Below are positions 24,265-33,236 of a DNA stretch of 56,863 nt, piece by piece. The translations under genes and the position numbers were made by a program. The DNA lies in the NCBI GenBank assembly GCA_944385025.1, contig CALWVQ010000024.1, positions 1 to 56,863 on the forward strand. The letters are read 5' to 3'. The notes below the pieces were generated by a model. The model saw only the letters and a list, made by a program, of their open reading frames with translations, was not told where the DNA came from and made no database searches. Source of the stretch: an uncultured Eubacterium sp. (GTDB taxonomy: Bacteria; Bacillota; Clostridia; Oscillospirales; Acutalibacteraceae). How positions within the stretch are numbered: the stretch's first letter is position 1; each line of letters starts with the position of its first letter.

Positions 24265-25558
24265 TAAAATTAACAAAACAGTTGAAAAATTTAATATGCT
24301 TAACTACGGCGATACGGTATTGGTTGGCTGCTCAGGCGGTGCTGATTCAATGCTTTTGCTTAATTATTTTTTGAGTGTTAAGCAAAAAATGGGACTTAAA
24401 CTTATTGTTGCTCATGTTGAACACGGCATAAGGGGTAAAGAGTCACTTGACGATGCAGAATTTGTGAAAGCTTTCTGCCTTGATAACGGTATTGAATTTC
24501 ATTTGCTCTCTATTGATGCAGTGAAAGAAAGCAAAAAACTCGGCATTGGGGTTGAGGAGTATTCACGTAAAAGAAGATATGAATTTTTCAATTCAATTAA
24601 GTGCGATAAAATTGCTACTGCCCACAATTTAAGCGATAATGCTGAAACTGTTTTGTTTAGACTTGCAAGAGGTACAGGACTTAAGGGAATTTGCGGAATT
24701 CCTGCTGTTAGAGGGAAAATTATTAGACCGCTCATTGAGTTGTCTGCAAGTGAAGTGCGCAAGTACTGCGATGATAACGGCATAAAGTACAGGGTTGACA
24801 GTACAAATTTATGTAATGACTATTCGCGTAACTTTATCAGAAACAAAATTATTCCTTTAATGCTAAAAGTTAACGATAATTTTTACGGCAATATCAAAAC
24901 ATTTACAGAAAACATATCGCAGGATAATGATTTTATAAATAAATATACTGATGATATATATCCTTCAGTTGTTACTGATGAAGGTTTAAAAATCAGTGTT
25001 TTAAACGAGTATCACTTATCTGTAAAAAAAAGAGTATTAATGAGATATTTTTCTGAAAACGGTTTAACACTTGACTTTTTTCACATTAATTCAGTTTTGA
25101 GACTATTTAGTGTAAATTCCAAAACTCAAATAAAGGGTAATTATTTTGCCGTAAGTGACGGAAAATACTTGAGAATTGCCGATTTCAGTCTTAATAAAAG
25201 TGAAATAAAATTTCCTTTTATTACCCAAGTTTTAAAAAATAGTGAATTTGATAATAAAAATGTTGATTTTTTTTGTGACTGTGATAAAATTGTTGGCAGT
25301 GTCAGCGTTCGCAGTCGTGAAAACGGTGATAAAATCAAACCTTATAAACGTAACTGCACAAAAACACTTAAAAAATTGTTTAATGAACTTAAAATACCCG
25401 AAGAATCCAGAAGCGGCATTGGTATAGTTACTGATGATAACGGAGTAATCGGTGTTATTGGATATTGTGTTGACGAAAGGGTGGCTGTTACACCTGAAAC
25501 GAAAAACATTTTATCTTTAAAACTTCTTATGGAGGATAATAATGGAAAGTCTTTCTAA
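24257..25558 (+). CDS. tilS: tRNA(Ile)-lysidine synthase TilS
   Basis: This 433-residue enzyme attaches lysine to C34 of tRNA-Ile(CAU) so that it reads AUA. The PP-loop SGGADS at 26-31 binds ATP, and AHVEHGIRG and AHNLSDNAETVLFRLARGTG are the usual downstream motifs. The C-terminal TilS domain includes RENGDKIKPYKRN and LKKLFNELKIP. I chose ATG 24257, which overlaps the dnaB stop by 8 nt; upstream TTG 24242 is a less likely start. It overlaps ftsH by 17 nt with no hpt between them. Confidence 0.95.
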   Translation: MNNKINKTVEKFNMLNYGDTVLVGCSGGADSMLLLNYFLSVKQKMGLKLIVAHVEHGIRGKESLDDAEFVKAFCLDNGIEFHLLSIDAVKESKKLGIGVEEYSRKRRYEFFNSIKCDKIATAHNLSDNAETVLFRLARGTGLKGICGIPAVRGKIIRPLIELSASEVRKYCDDNGIKYRVDSTNLCNDYSRNFIRNKIIPLMLKVNDNFYGNIKTFTENISQDNDFINKYTDDIYPSVVTDEGLKISVLNEYHLSVKKRVLMRYFSENGLTLDFFHINSVLRLFSVNSKTQIKGNYFAVSDGKYLRIADFSLNKSEIKFPFITQVLKNSEFDNKNVDFFCDCDKIVGSVSVRSRENGDKIKPYKRNCTKTLKKLFNELKIPEESRSGIGIVTDDNGVIGVIGYCVDERVAVTPETKNILSLKLLMEDNNGKSF

Positions 25559-27569
25559 AAACTGGAAATCAGCAATAATGTATGTTGTAATATTTGCGTT
25601 GTTTTTAGTAGGTATTGTGTATTATGCCAATTCACAGACCAAGGTTGATGTGAAGTATTCGGAAATTGTTTCTCTTTTTGAAGAAAATAAAGTATCTGAA
25701 TTTACACTTGACCTTTCCAGCGGCTCTCTTACGTATAAAACTTTTGCAGAGCCTGACAAGGAGCAAAATTATTCGGTTGCCAGTCCATCGTATTTTGTTG
25801 ATGACATTAAAGATTATGTAAAGGATTTTAATGAGAAAAATCCTAACAACAAAATCACATATGACTATAAGAAGGGAACGTCCAGTTCTTGGCTTGTAAG
25901 TATGCTTCCCAGCCTTATTATGTTTGTTCTTCTTATAGGTTTATCTGTATTTGCATTCAAAAGAATGACAAATGCTATGAACAATGAAACAAATAAAACT
26001 TTCGGGTTTGGAAAAATTCGAGCAAAAAGTCTTGTTGATGATGAAAAACGTCAAACAACTTTTAAGGACGTTGCCGGATGCGATGAAGAAAAAGCAGAGC
26101 TTGAAGAGCTTGTTGAATTTCTCAAGGAACCCGATAGATTTACACAGCTCGGAGCCAGAATTCCGAAGGGCGTTTTGCTTGTAGGCCCTCCGGGTACAGG
26201 TAAAACCTTGCTTGCCAGAGCTGTTGCAGGTGAGGCAGGCGCACCGTTCCTTTCAATTTCAGGTTCAGACTTTGTTGAAATGTATGTAGGTGTCGGTGCA
26301 TCACGTGTACGCGACCTTTTTGACCAGGCAAAGAAAAAATCGCCTTCTATTATCTTTATTGATGAAATCGATGCTGTCGGTCGTCACAGAGGCGCAGGTA
26401 TGGGAAACGGTCACGATGAACGTGAGCAGACTCTTAACCAGCTTCTTGTTGAAATGGACGGCTTCGGTGCAAATGAGGGTGTAATAATTATAGCCGCTAC
26501 AAACAGACCTGACGTTCTTGACCCTGCACTTTTAAGACCGGGTCGTTTTGACAGACAGGTTGCGGTAGGCAGACCTGATACAAAGGGCAGAGAAGAAATT
26601 CTTAAGGTTCATTCAAAAAACAAACCGCTTGCACCTGACGTTAATCTTAACGATGTTGCTAAAAACACAATCGGTTTTGTGGGTGCTGACCTTGAAAATC
26701 TGATGAACGAGGCGGCTCTTCTCGCTGCAAGAAGAAAACTTAAAGCTATCACTATGAAAGAGATTTACGAGTCAATGACCAAGGTGCTTATGGGTACTGA
26801 AAAGAAATCCCACAAGTACAGTGATAAAGCTTTGAAACTTACTGCTTATCACGAGGCTGGTCACGCTGTAGTTTCCTACTACCTTGAAAATCACGACCCT
26901 GTTGAAGAAATCTCTATTATTCCGCGCGGTATGGGAGCCGGCGGCTACACTATGTATCAGCCGCAAGAGGAAAATTACGACTCCAAAAATGAAATGCTCA
27001 ATATGCTTGTTTCAATGTTGGGCGGTCGTGTTGCAGAGGCACTTACTCTTGATGATATTTCAACAGGTGCTTCTAACGACATTGAAAGAGCAACGCAGAT
27101 TGCTCGTGAAATGGTAACTCGTTACGGTATGAGCGATGCTTTGGGTCCGATTAATTACGGTGGCGACAGCCAGGAAGTATTTATCGGAAGGGATTACGGT
27201 CACGTTAAAAATTACAGCGAAGAAACCGCTGCAAAGATTGACGAGGAAATCCACAGAATTATCAGCGAAGCTTACGAGAAAACAAAAGAAATTCTTAAGG
27301 CTCATATGGATAAACTTGAACTTGTTGCTAATACTCTTATGGAAAGAGAAAAAATCAACAAACAGCAGTTTATTTCTCTTATGGAAAAAGGCTTTATTGA
27401 AGAAGATAAAGTTTCTAAGAAAGCAGATAATGACAGCACGGAAGTTGCGGATGAACATTCTGATTGTGAAACCGAATCAACAGTGGTAACCGATGTCGAT
27501 GCAAAGAAAATAACAAAAGAGGAATTATCAAAAAAAGATAGTGATTCCAAAGAAGACGAAAATGAATAA
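25542..27569 (+). CDS. ftsH: ATP-dependent zinc metalloprotease FtsH
   Basis: This 675-residue membrane AAA+ protease degrades misfolded membrane proteins and some regulators. Two membrane helices (about 13-29 and 112-134) flank an extracellular domain. The AAA module has Walker A G215-T222 (GPPGTGKT), Walker [13 protein letters not shown] and the SRH region [20 protein letters not shown]. The zinc site is HEAGH at 437-441. The tail after about 615 is charged and low in complexity. It starts within tilS, with GGAGGA upstream, and ends at a strong terminator. Confidence 0.97.
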   Translation: MESLSKNWKSAIMYVVIFALFLVGIVYYANSQTKVDVKYSEIVSLFEENKVSEFTLDLSSGSLTYKTFAEPDKEQNYSVASPSYFVDDIKDYVKDFNEKNPNNKITYDYKKGTSSSWLVSMLPSLIMFVLLIGLSVFAFKRMTNAMNNETNKTFGFGKIRAKSLVDDEKRQTTFKDVAGCDEEKAELEELVEFLKEPDRFTQLGARIPKGVLLVGPPGTGKTLLARAVAGEAGAPFLSISGSDFVEMYVGVGASRVRDLFDQAKKKSPSIIFIDEIDAVGRHRGAGMGNGHDEREQTLNQLLVEMDGFGANEGVIIIAATNRPDVLDPALLRPGRFDRQVAVGRPDTKGREEILKVHSKNKPLAPDVNLNDVAKNTIGFVGADLENLMNEAALLAARRKLKAITMKEIYESMTKVLMGTEKKSHKYSDKALKLTAYHEAGHAVVSYYLENHDPVEEISIIPRGMGAGGYTMYQPQEENYDSKNEMLNMLVSMLGGRVAEALTLDDISTGASNDIERATQIAREMVTRYGMSDALGPINYGGDSQEVFIGRDYGHVKNYSEETAAKIDEEIHRIISEAYEKTKEILKAHMDKLELVANTLMEREKINKQQFISLMEKGFIEEDKVSKKADNDSTEVADEHSDCETESTVVTDVDAKKITKEELSKKDSDSKEDENE

Positions 27570-27574
27570 ATTAT

Positions 27575-27606
27575 AAGCGGTAGCACAAAAGCTACCGCTT
27601 ATTTTT
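27575..27606 (+). terminator. Terminator after ftsH
   Basis: AAGCGGTAGC (27575-27584) pairs perfectly with GCTACCGCTT (27591-27600) over a 6-nt loop, followed by ATTTTT. Confidence 0.85.
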
Positions 27607-27613
27607 GCCATTC

Positions 27614-27642
27614 TTGACTTTTTGCACAATATATTGTATCAT
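27614..27642 (+). promoter_or_regulatory. Promoter of the divergent topoisomerase pair
   Basis: TTGACT (27614-27619), a 17-nt spacer and TATCAT (27637-27642). The expected start near 27649 rules out an ATG at 27605 as the translation start and supports the TTG at 27680. Confidence 0.7.
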
Positions 27643-27679
27643 ATCACATAATGCGATTTTCTGCGTTGGAGGGAAAATT

Positions 27680-29653
27680 TTGGCTAAAAAGAAAGAGTAC
27701 GGTAATGACAGTATCAAGGCTTTAAAAGGCGCTGAAAGAGTTCGTATGCGCCCTGGCGTAATATTTGGTTCAGATGGTCTTGACGGTTGCCAGCATGCAC
27801 TTTTTGAAATCATATCTAACTCTGCTGACGAGGCAAGAGCAGGATACGGTAATAAAATCATAATAACGAGATTTTTAGACGGTTCTATTGAAGTACAGGA
27901 CTTTGGACGTGGTATTCCTCTCGAGTACAACAAAAATGAGGGCAGGGAGAACTGGGAACTTGTTTTCTGTGAAATGTACGCAGGCGGTAAGTATGACGAA
28001 GACAGTTATGAATATTCTCTCGGTCTAAATGGATTGGGTCTTTGTGCAACACAGTATACCTCTGAATATATGGACGCTGAGGTTCATTCAAACGGCTATA
28101 AGTACACTCTTCATTTTGAAAAAGGCGAGAATATCGGCGGACTTCACAAGGAGCCATATGACAAGAAAGATACTGGCTCAAGAATAAGATGGAAACCTGA
28201 TTTGGAAGTTTTCACCGATATAAATATACCCGAACAGTATTTTAAGGATATTATAAAGCAACAAGCTGCTGTTAACGGCGGAATTAAATTTATATTTAAA
28301 AATCAAATCGGCGCCAATAAATTCGAAACTTTTGAAAGCTGTTATAACGACGGCATTGTTGACTATGTAAAAAGCCTTGCTGAAGATAAAGCTTTTACAT
28401 CGATACAGTATTGGGAATGTGAAAGAAAAGGTAAGGACAGGGAAGACTTAAAAGAATATAAAGTTAAGATTACTTGTGCCCTTTGTTTTTCCATTCACAA
28501 GCAGATTAAAGAATATTTTCACAATTCCAGCTTTCTTGAGCATGGCGGTTCTCCCGACAAGGCGTTTAAAAGCGCTTTTGTCAGCCAGATAAACGCTTAT
28601 CTCAAAGCGAACAACAAGTATGCAAAAAACGACGGTCAAATAAATATTCAGGATGTTGAGGATTGTGTGATTTTTGTTGTGTCATCTTTTTCTACTCAAA
28701 CATCTTATGAAAATCAGACTAAAAAGGCAATCACAAACAAATTTATTCAAGAAGCAATGACGGACTTTTTCCGCAAACAGCTTGAGGTTTATTTTATTGA
28801 GAATAAAATGGAGGCAGAAAAAATTGCCAATCAGGTTCTCATTAATATGCGTGCAAGAGTTAAGGCAGAAAATACACGTAAAACAATTAAGACTTCATTA
28901 CAGTCAAAGGTGGATTTGACTAACCGTATTCAAAAGTTTGTCGACTGCCGTTCAAAAGACGTTAACGAGCGCGAAGTATTTATTGTTGAGGGCGATTCTG
29001 CTTTGGGTGCTTGTAAACAGGCGAGAGACGCGTCCTTCCAAGCTGTTATACCTGTTAGAGGAAAGATACTCAACTGTTTAAAATCTGATTATGATAAAAT
29101 TTTCAAAAGCGAAATTATTACAGATTTAATTAAGGTTTTGGGATGCGGCGTAGAGGTTAAAAGCAAAGCGTCTAAAGATTTGTCTGCATTTGATATGAAT
29201 AATCTTCGTTGGAATAAAATTCTTATCTGCACTGATGCTGACGTTGACGGTTTCCAGATTAGAACGCTTATTCTCACTATGATTTACCGTTTAATGCCAA
29301 AACTTATTGAGGCAGGCAAGGTTTATATTGCTGAATCTCCGCTTTATGAGGTAACCTGTAAGGATCAGACTTATTTTGCTTACAACGAAGCTGAAATGGA
29401 CGAGATTAAAGCTGAAATCGGCGACCAGAAATATACTGTTCAGCGTTCTAAAGGACTTGGTGAAAACGACGCTGAAATGATGGCGCTTACCACAATGAAT
29501 CCTGCCACAAGACGACTTGTTAAAGTTACTTGTGATGACGCCGAACAGACTTCTCAAGTATTTGATTTGCTGTTAGGTGATAATCTTGACGGCAGAAAAG
29601 AATATATTGCCGATTACGGTCATCTGTATTTAGATGCCGCAGACGTTAGTTAA
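27680..29653 (+). CDS. Divergent type IIA topoisomerase B subunit (GyrB/ParE-like)
   Basis: This 657-residue subunit has a GHKL ATPase domain with FEIISNSADEA (about 42-52), VQDFGRGIP (72-80) and SLGLNGLG (113-120) where gyrases and topo IV read GGLHGVG. The transducer domain follows. The TOPRIM domain has E437 in VEGDSA and D519, D521, D523 in DADVDG. The residue pair after DADVDG is FQ (Q526) instead of the usual S/A-H. It probably forms a heterotetramer with the A subunit 12 nt downstream and changes DNA topology. TTG 27680 has GGAGGG at 27668-27673; an upstream ATG would precede the transcription start. Whether it replaces or supplements gyrase and topo IV is not visible here. Confidence 0.85.
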   Translation: MAKKKEYGNDSIKALKGAERVRMRPGVIFGSDGLDGCQHALFEIISNSADEARAGYGNKIIITRFLDGSIEVQDFGRGIPLEYNKNEGRENWELVFCEMYAGGKYDEDSYEYSLGLNGLGLCATQYTSEYMDAEVHSNGYKYTLHFEKGENIGGLHKEPYDKKDTGSRIRWKPDLEVFTDINIPEQYFKDIIKQQAAVNGGIKFIFKNQIGANKFETFESCYNDGIVDYVKSLAEDKAFTSIQYWECERKGKDREDLKEYKVKITCALCFSIHKQIKEYFHNSSFLEHGGSPDKAFKSAFVSQINAYLKANNKYAKNDGQINIQDVEDCVIFVVSSFSTQTSYENQTKKAITNKFIQEAMTDFFRKQLEVYFIENKMEAEKIANQVLINMRARVKAENTRKTIKTSLQSKVDLTNRIQKFVDCRSKDVNEREVFIVEGDSALGACKQARDASFQAVIPVRGKILNCLKSDYDKIFKSEIITDLIKVLGCGVEVKSKASKDLSAFDMNNLRWNKILICTDADVDGFQIRTLILTMIYRLMPKLIEAGKVYIAESPLYEVTCKDQTYFAYNEAEMDEIKAEIGDQKYTVQRSKGLGENDAEMMALTTMNPATRRLVKVTCDDAEQTSQVFDLLLGDNLDGRKEYIADYGHLYLDAADVS

Positions 29654-29665
29654 GGAGGGATTGTT

Positions 29666-31906
29666 TTGGCTAAAAGAAAAAAAGAAGATAATATTGAAAA
29701 AAGCAATCCGCTTGCCGATAACGTTCACATTAAAGGCGCAGGAACTGTTCAAAACGAGATAATTACCGATACCTTAAAGAATAACTATATGCCATATGCT
29801 ATGAGTGTTATTCTTTCTCGTGCCATTCCTGAAATTGACGGACTTAAACCGTCGCACCGTAAGCTTCTTTACACGATGTATAATATGGGTCTTTTGCAGG
29901 GAGGCACTGTTAAAAGCGCTAACATTGTGGGCAGAACTATGCAGCTTAACCCACACGGTGACGGTCCTATTTATGACACAATGGTTCGTCTTTCCAGCGG
30001 TAATGAATCACTTTTATATCCTTATATTCAATCAAAAGGTAACTTTGGTAAGGCTTACAGTAAAAATATGATGTACGCCGCTTCTCGTTATACCGAGGCA
30101 AAACTTGCTCCTATTTGTCACGAACTTTTTGACGATATTAAATCGGATACAGTAGATTTTGTAGATAACTATGATAATACAATGAAAGAGCCTACGCTTT
30201 TACCAGTAACTTTTCCTTCGATTCTTTGTAATGTTACAACAGGTATTGCCGTTGGTATGGCATCTTCCATTGCGTCGTTTAACCTTAAAGAAATATGTGA
30301 TACTACTGTTGCCTTGATGAAAAATCCTGACCACTGTGTCAGCGATACTCTTGTTGCGCCTGATTTTGTCGGCGGCGGTTTTGTCCTTTATGACAAGGAA
30401 GAGCTTGACAAGATTTATGAAACGGGACGAGGCTCTGTAAAGGTTCGTGCGAGATATAGTTATGACAAAAAGTATAACTGTATTGATATTACTCAAATAC
30501 CGCCCACAACTACGTCAGAGGCAGTAATTGATAAAGTTGTGGAGCTTGTTAAGTCAAATAAGATTAAAGAAATAAGCGATATACGCGATGAAACAGATCT
30601 GTCGGGTCTTAAAATCACCGTTGACTTAAAGCGCGGTACAGACCCTGATATGTTTATGAACAAACTTTACAAAATGACGCCGCTTCAGGATACGTTTAGC
30701 TGTAACTTTAACGTTTTGATTAAAGGCAGACCTGTTGTTTTGGGTGTTAAGGGTATACTTAACGAGTGGATTGATTTCAGACTTGAGTGTATCAGAAGAA
30801 GGATTTCTTTCAATCTTGACAAAAAGAAAAAACAGCTTCATTTGCTTAAAGGTCTTTCAAAAATACTCCTTGATATTGACAAGGCAATAAAGATTGTGCG
30901 TGAGACCGACAATGAAAATGAGGTTGTGCCAAATCTTATGATTGGTTTCGGTATTGACGAGGTACAGGCTGAATACGTTGCGGAAATTAAACTTCGCCAC
31001 CTTAACCGAGAGTACATTCTCAAAAGAATTAAAGATATAGAGCTTCTTGAAAACGATATTGAAACTCTCGAGGCAACTCTTCAAAGTAAGAATAAAATGA
31101 AAAAAATCATTATTTCCGAACTTGAAACGGTTTCAAATAAGTACGATACCGGAAGAAAAAGTGATGTATTGTATGATGTTGAAGAGGTGGACGTTACCGA
31201 AACGGTTGAGATTGCCGATTATCCTGTTACTCTGTTTCTTTCAGAACAGGGATATCTTAAAAAGATTAAGACTGCAAATCTTCGTTTGAGCGGCGAACAA
31301 AAGCTTAAGGAAGGGGACAAGATGCTTCCCGAAATTGAATGTTCAAATAAAGACGAGCTTTTGTTCTTTACCAATATGTGTCAGGTTTATAAGTCAAAAG
31401 CAGATGACTTTATAGACAATAAAGCTTCTGTTTTAGGCGAATACGTGCCGAGCAAGCTTGAAATGCAGGAAAATGAGCAGGTTGTTTATATGGCTGTTGT
31501 AAATGATTATTCCGGCTATATGCTGTTTGCTTTTGAAAACGGCAAGTTTGCTAAAGTCGATATGGCTTCATATGCAACTAAAACCAACCGCAAAAAGCTG
31601 ATTAACGCTTATTCGTCAAAGGCACCGCTTGCACAAGCAATGTATATCAGAGAGGATACTGATATTGTTCTTTGCTCTTCCAGCGGCAGAATGCTTTTGA
31701 TTAATACCGCAGGTATTTTGCCAAAAACCACAAAAGATACTCAAGGTATATCTGCAATGAAACTTAAAAAGACTCACAAGGTTGTTTCTATGCACTTGTA
31801 TAAAGAGGGAGAATTTGAGAAAGCGTGGCGCTTCAGAGCAAAAAATCTTCCTGCCGCGGGGGCATTGTTAAGTGAGGCTGATATTGCTGAACAGATTACT
31901 TTTTAA
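29666..31906 (+). CDS. Divergent type IIA topoisomerase A subunit (GyrA/ParC-like)
   Basis: This 746-residue DNA cleavage/religation subunit has PEIDGLKPSHRKLLY at 55-69 and the catalytic Tyr142 in AASRYTEAKL. The quinolone-determining segment is NPHGDGPIYDTMVR (95-108), with Gly100 at the position of E. coli GyrA Ser83 and Asp104 at Asp87. The coiled-coil region (about 360-480) is normal. The C-terminal domain (about 520-746) lacks a recognisable GyrA box (QRRGGKG), so wrapping-type supercoiling is unlikely and topo IV-like decatenation is the better guess. It begins with TTG after GGAGGG. Confidence 0.87.
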   Translation: MAKRKKEDNIEKSNPLADNVHIKGAGTVQNEIITDTLKNNYMPYAMSVILSRAIPEIDGLKPSHRKLLYTMYNMGLLQGGTVKSANIVGRTMQLNPHGDGPIYDTMVRLSSGNESLLYPYIQSKGNFGKAYSKNMMYAASRYTEAKLAPICHELFDDIKSDTVDFVDNYDNTMKEPTLLPVTFPSILCNVTTGIAVGMASSIASFNLKEICDTTVALMKNPDHCVSDTLVAPDFVGGGFVLYDKEELDKIYETGRGSVKVRARYSYDKKYNCIDITQIPPTTTSEAVIDKVVELVKSNKIKEISDIRDETDLSGLKITVDLKRGTDPDMFMNKLYKMTPLQDTFSCNFNVLIKGRPVVLGVKGILNEWIDFRLECIRRRISFNLDKKKKQLHLLKGLSKILLDIDKAIKIVRETDNENEVVPNLMIGFGIDEVQAEYVAEIKLRHLNREYILKRIKDIELLENDIETLEATLQSKNKMKKIIISELETVSNKYDTGRKSDVLYDVEEVDVTETVEIADYPVTLFLSEQGYLKKIKTANLRLSGEQKLKEGDKMLPEIECSNKDELLFFTNMCQVYKSKADDFIDNKASVLGEYVPSKLEMQENEQVVYMAVVNDYSGYMLFAFENGKFAKVDMASYATKTNRKKLINAYSSKAPLAQAMYIREDTDIVLCSSSGRMLLINTAGILPKTTKDTQGISAMKLKKTHKVVSMHLYKEGEFEKAWRFRAKNLPAAGALLSEADIAEQITF

Positions 31907-31921
31907 AAAATAAAAAAGTTC

Positions 31922-31950
31922 TTGCAATATTAAATATATTATGCTATAAT
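31922..31950 (+). promoter_or_regulatory. Promoter of secG
   Basis: TTGCAA (31922-31927), a 17-nt spacer and TATAAT (31945-31950) lie 32 nt before the start codon. Confidence 0.7.
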
Positions 31951-31981
31951 CCATAAGTAATTTGAAAATGGAGGAATAATT

Positions 31982-32233
31982 ATGTCCTGGTATCATTATG
32001 TATTCGGTGCCGTACTAATTTTGGCATCAATTATTATAACTGTTGTAGTTCTTATGCAGGAAGGCCGCTCACAAAACCTTTCAGGAGCCATTGCCGGCGG
32101 TGCAGAGACATTTCTCGGTAAATCAAAAGGCAGAACTATTGAGGCAAAGCTTGAAAGAATTACAAAGTGGCTTATAGTAGTTTTCTTTGTTGTTGTACTT
32201 GTCGCATTTCTTGTGTTCTTGTTTATTGGTTAA
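31982..32233 (+). CDS. secG: Protein translocase subunit SecG
   Basis: This 83-residue protein of the Sec translocon has two membrane helices (about 6-26 and 60-82) around the conserved loop VLMQEGRSQNLSGAIAGGAETFLGKSKGRT. It helps SecYE and SecA move proteins across the membrane. Its strong promoter and following terminator make it essentially monocistronic, unlike the usual secG-rnr-smpB group. Confidence 0.95.
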   Translation: MSWYHYVFGAVLILASIIITVVVLMQEGRSQNLSGAIAGGAETFLGKSKGRTIEAKLERITKWLIVVFFVVVLVAFLVFLFIG

Positions 32234-32245
32234 GATTTTGACTAT

Positions 32246-32278
32246 TTACCCTTGCCTTGTTGCAAGGGTAATTTTTTT
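32246..32278 (+). terminator. Terminator after secG, directly abutting the next ribosome binding site
   Basis: TTACCCTTGC (32246-32255) pairs perfectly with GCAAGGGTAA (32262-32271) over a 6-nt loop, followed by TTTTTTT (32272-32278), then at once GGAGAACT and the ATG at 32287. Confidence 0.85.
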
Positions 32279-32286
32279 GGAGAACT

Positions 32287-33153
32287 ATGTACTACATTAT
32301 TTTTGATTTAGAATGGAATAATACCTATAATTACAAAACTAAAATCGGTATAAACGAAATAATAGAAATCGGTGCAATTAAGCTTAATCAAAAACTTGAA
32401 ATTGTTGACACATTTAAGCAGCTTATAAAACCTAAATTGTCTAAAAAGCTTGGATCAAGGTTTAAAAATTTAACCCATATAACTATGGACGAAATTAAAG
32501 AAAACGGTGTTGATTTTGATACTGCCTTTAATGATTTCGCTTTGTGGAGCAGGGAAGAAGGCAATGTATTTATGAGCTGGTCTAACAGCGATTTGTATAC
32601 GCTTGTCTTTAATTTCAGAGAGTTTAGAGGAAGCACAAATATAGATTTTATTAAGAGATATGCAGATGCTCAGAAATATTGTATGAGCAGAATGAATATA
32701 GATAACGGTGGAAATCAAATCAGTTTGTCTGCTTGCGCCAAGGAATTAGAAATTGATATTCAAGACGACAAACTTCACAGAGCTTTAACCGACTGCTATA
32801 TTACAGCCTTTTGTTTCAGAAAACTTTATGATTGTTCAGCTTTTAAAAAGTTTGTTAACGAGTGCGATGAACATTTTTTTGAAAGGCTTGTGTATAAACC
32901 TTATTTTCTTACTCCTCAAAGCAGCGAATTTGACATTAACGGAGTAGATTTAATTTGTCCTAACTGTAACGGTGAGGTTAAAGTTATAAATCCTTTCGAA
33001 TTCTCCAATAATTCCTTCAGAACAGTTGGAGCGTGCAGTAAATGCGGCAAAAAATTATGGGTTACAGTGAGAGCAAAGCGCACTTACGATGATGTTATCA
33101 TTTCAAAACGTCTTGTTCCGATTAACAAAAAAAGAGCAAAACACATTAATTAG
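32287..33153 (+). CDS. DEDDh 3'-5' exonuclease with C-terminal zinc ribbon
   Basis: This 288-residue protein of the RNase T / DNA polymerase III epsilon exonuclease fold has D7 and E9 (FDLEWN), D102 (SNSDLYTL), and H164 and D169 (LHRALTDCYI). After the nuclease domain, a treble-clef or ribbon-like zinc site is formed by C224-x-x-C227 and C250-x-x-C253, probably for nucleic acid or protein binding. The substrate is unknown; homologues are often called sporulation inhibitor KapD-like or simply exonuclease. Its translation signal begins right after a terminator, so no separate promoter could be found. Confidence 0.85.
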   Translation: MYYIIFDLEWNNTYNYKTKIGINEIIEIGAIKLNQKLEIVDTFKQLIKPKLSKKLGSRFKNLTHITMDEIKENGVDFDTAFNDFALWSREEGNVFMSWSNSDLYTLVFNFREFRGSTNIDFIKRYADAQKYCMSRMNIDNGGNQISLSACAKELEIDIQDDKLHRALTDCYITAFCFRKLYDCSAFKKFVNECDEHFFERLVYKPYFLTPQSSEFDINGVDLICPNCNGEVKVINPFEFSNNSFRTVGACSKCGKKLWVTVRAKRTYDDVIISKRLVPINKKRAKHIN

Positions 33154-33180
33154 AGATTGCAAAAGTTTACAAATTACCCC

Positions 33181-33209
33181 TTTATTTATTTTAATTATTG
33201 TATTATAAT
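33181..33209 (+). promoter_or_regulatory. Weak candidate promoter of the class A PBP gene
   Basis: A perfect TATAAT (33204-33209) is present 27 nt before the start. The -35 at 17-nt spacing is only TTTATT (33181-33186). Confidence 0.45.
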
Positions 33210-33236
33210 TGTTTAAATAGATTGTGGAGGTTACCT

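Noticed and set aside
27605-27680. N-terminal extension of the topoisomerase B subunit from ATG 27605
   Set aside because: It begins upstream of the predicted promoter and has no ribosome binding site; the TTG at 27680 follows GGAGGG.
31900-31920. Terminator after the topoisomerase A subunit
   Set aside because: ACTTTTT and AAAAAGT can pair, but the stem is only A/T and too weak to call.
33198-33236. 13-residue extension of the class A PBP
   Set aside because: It begins upstream of the -10 box; ATG 33237 has GGAGG.
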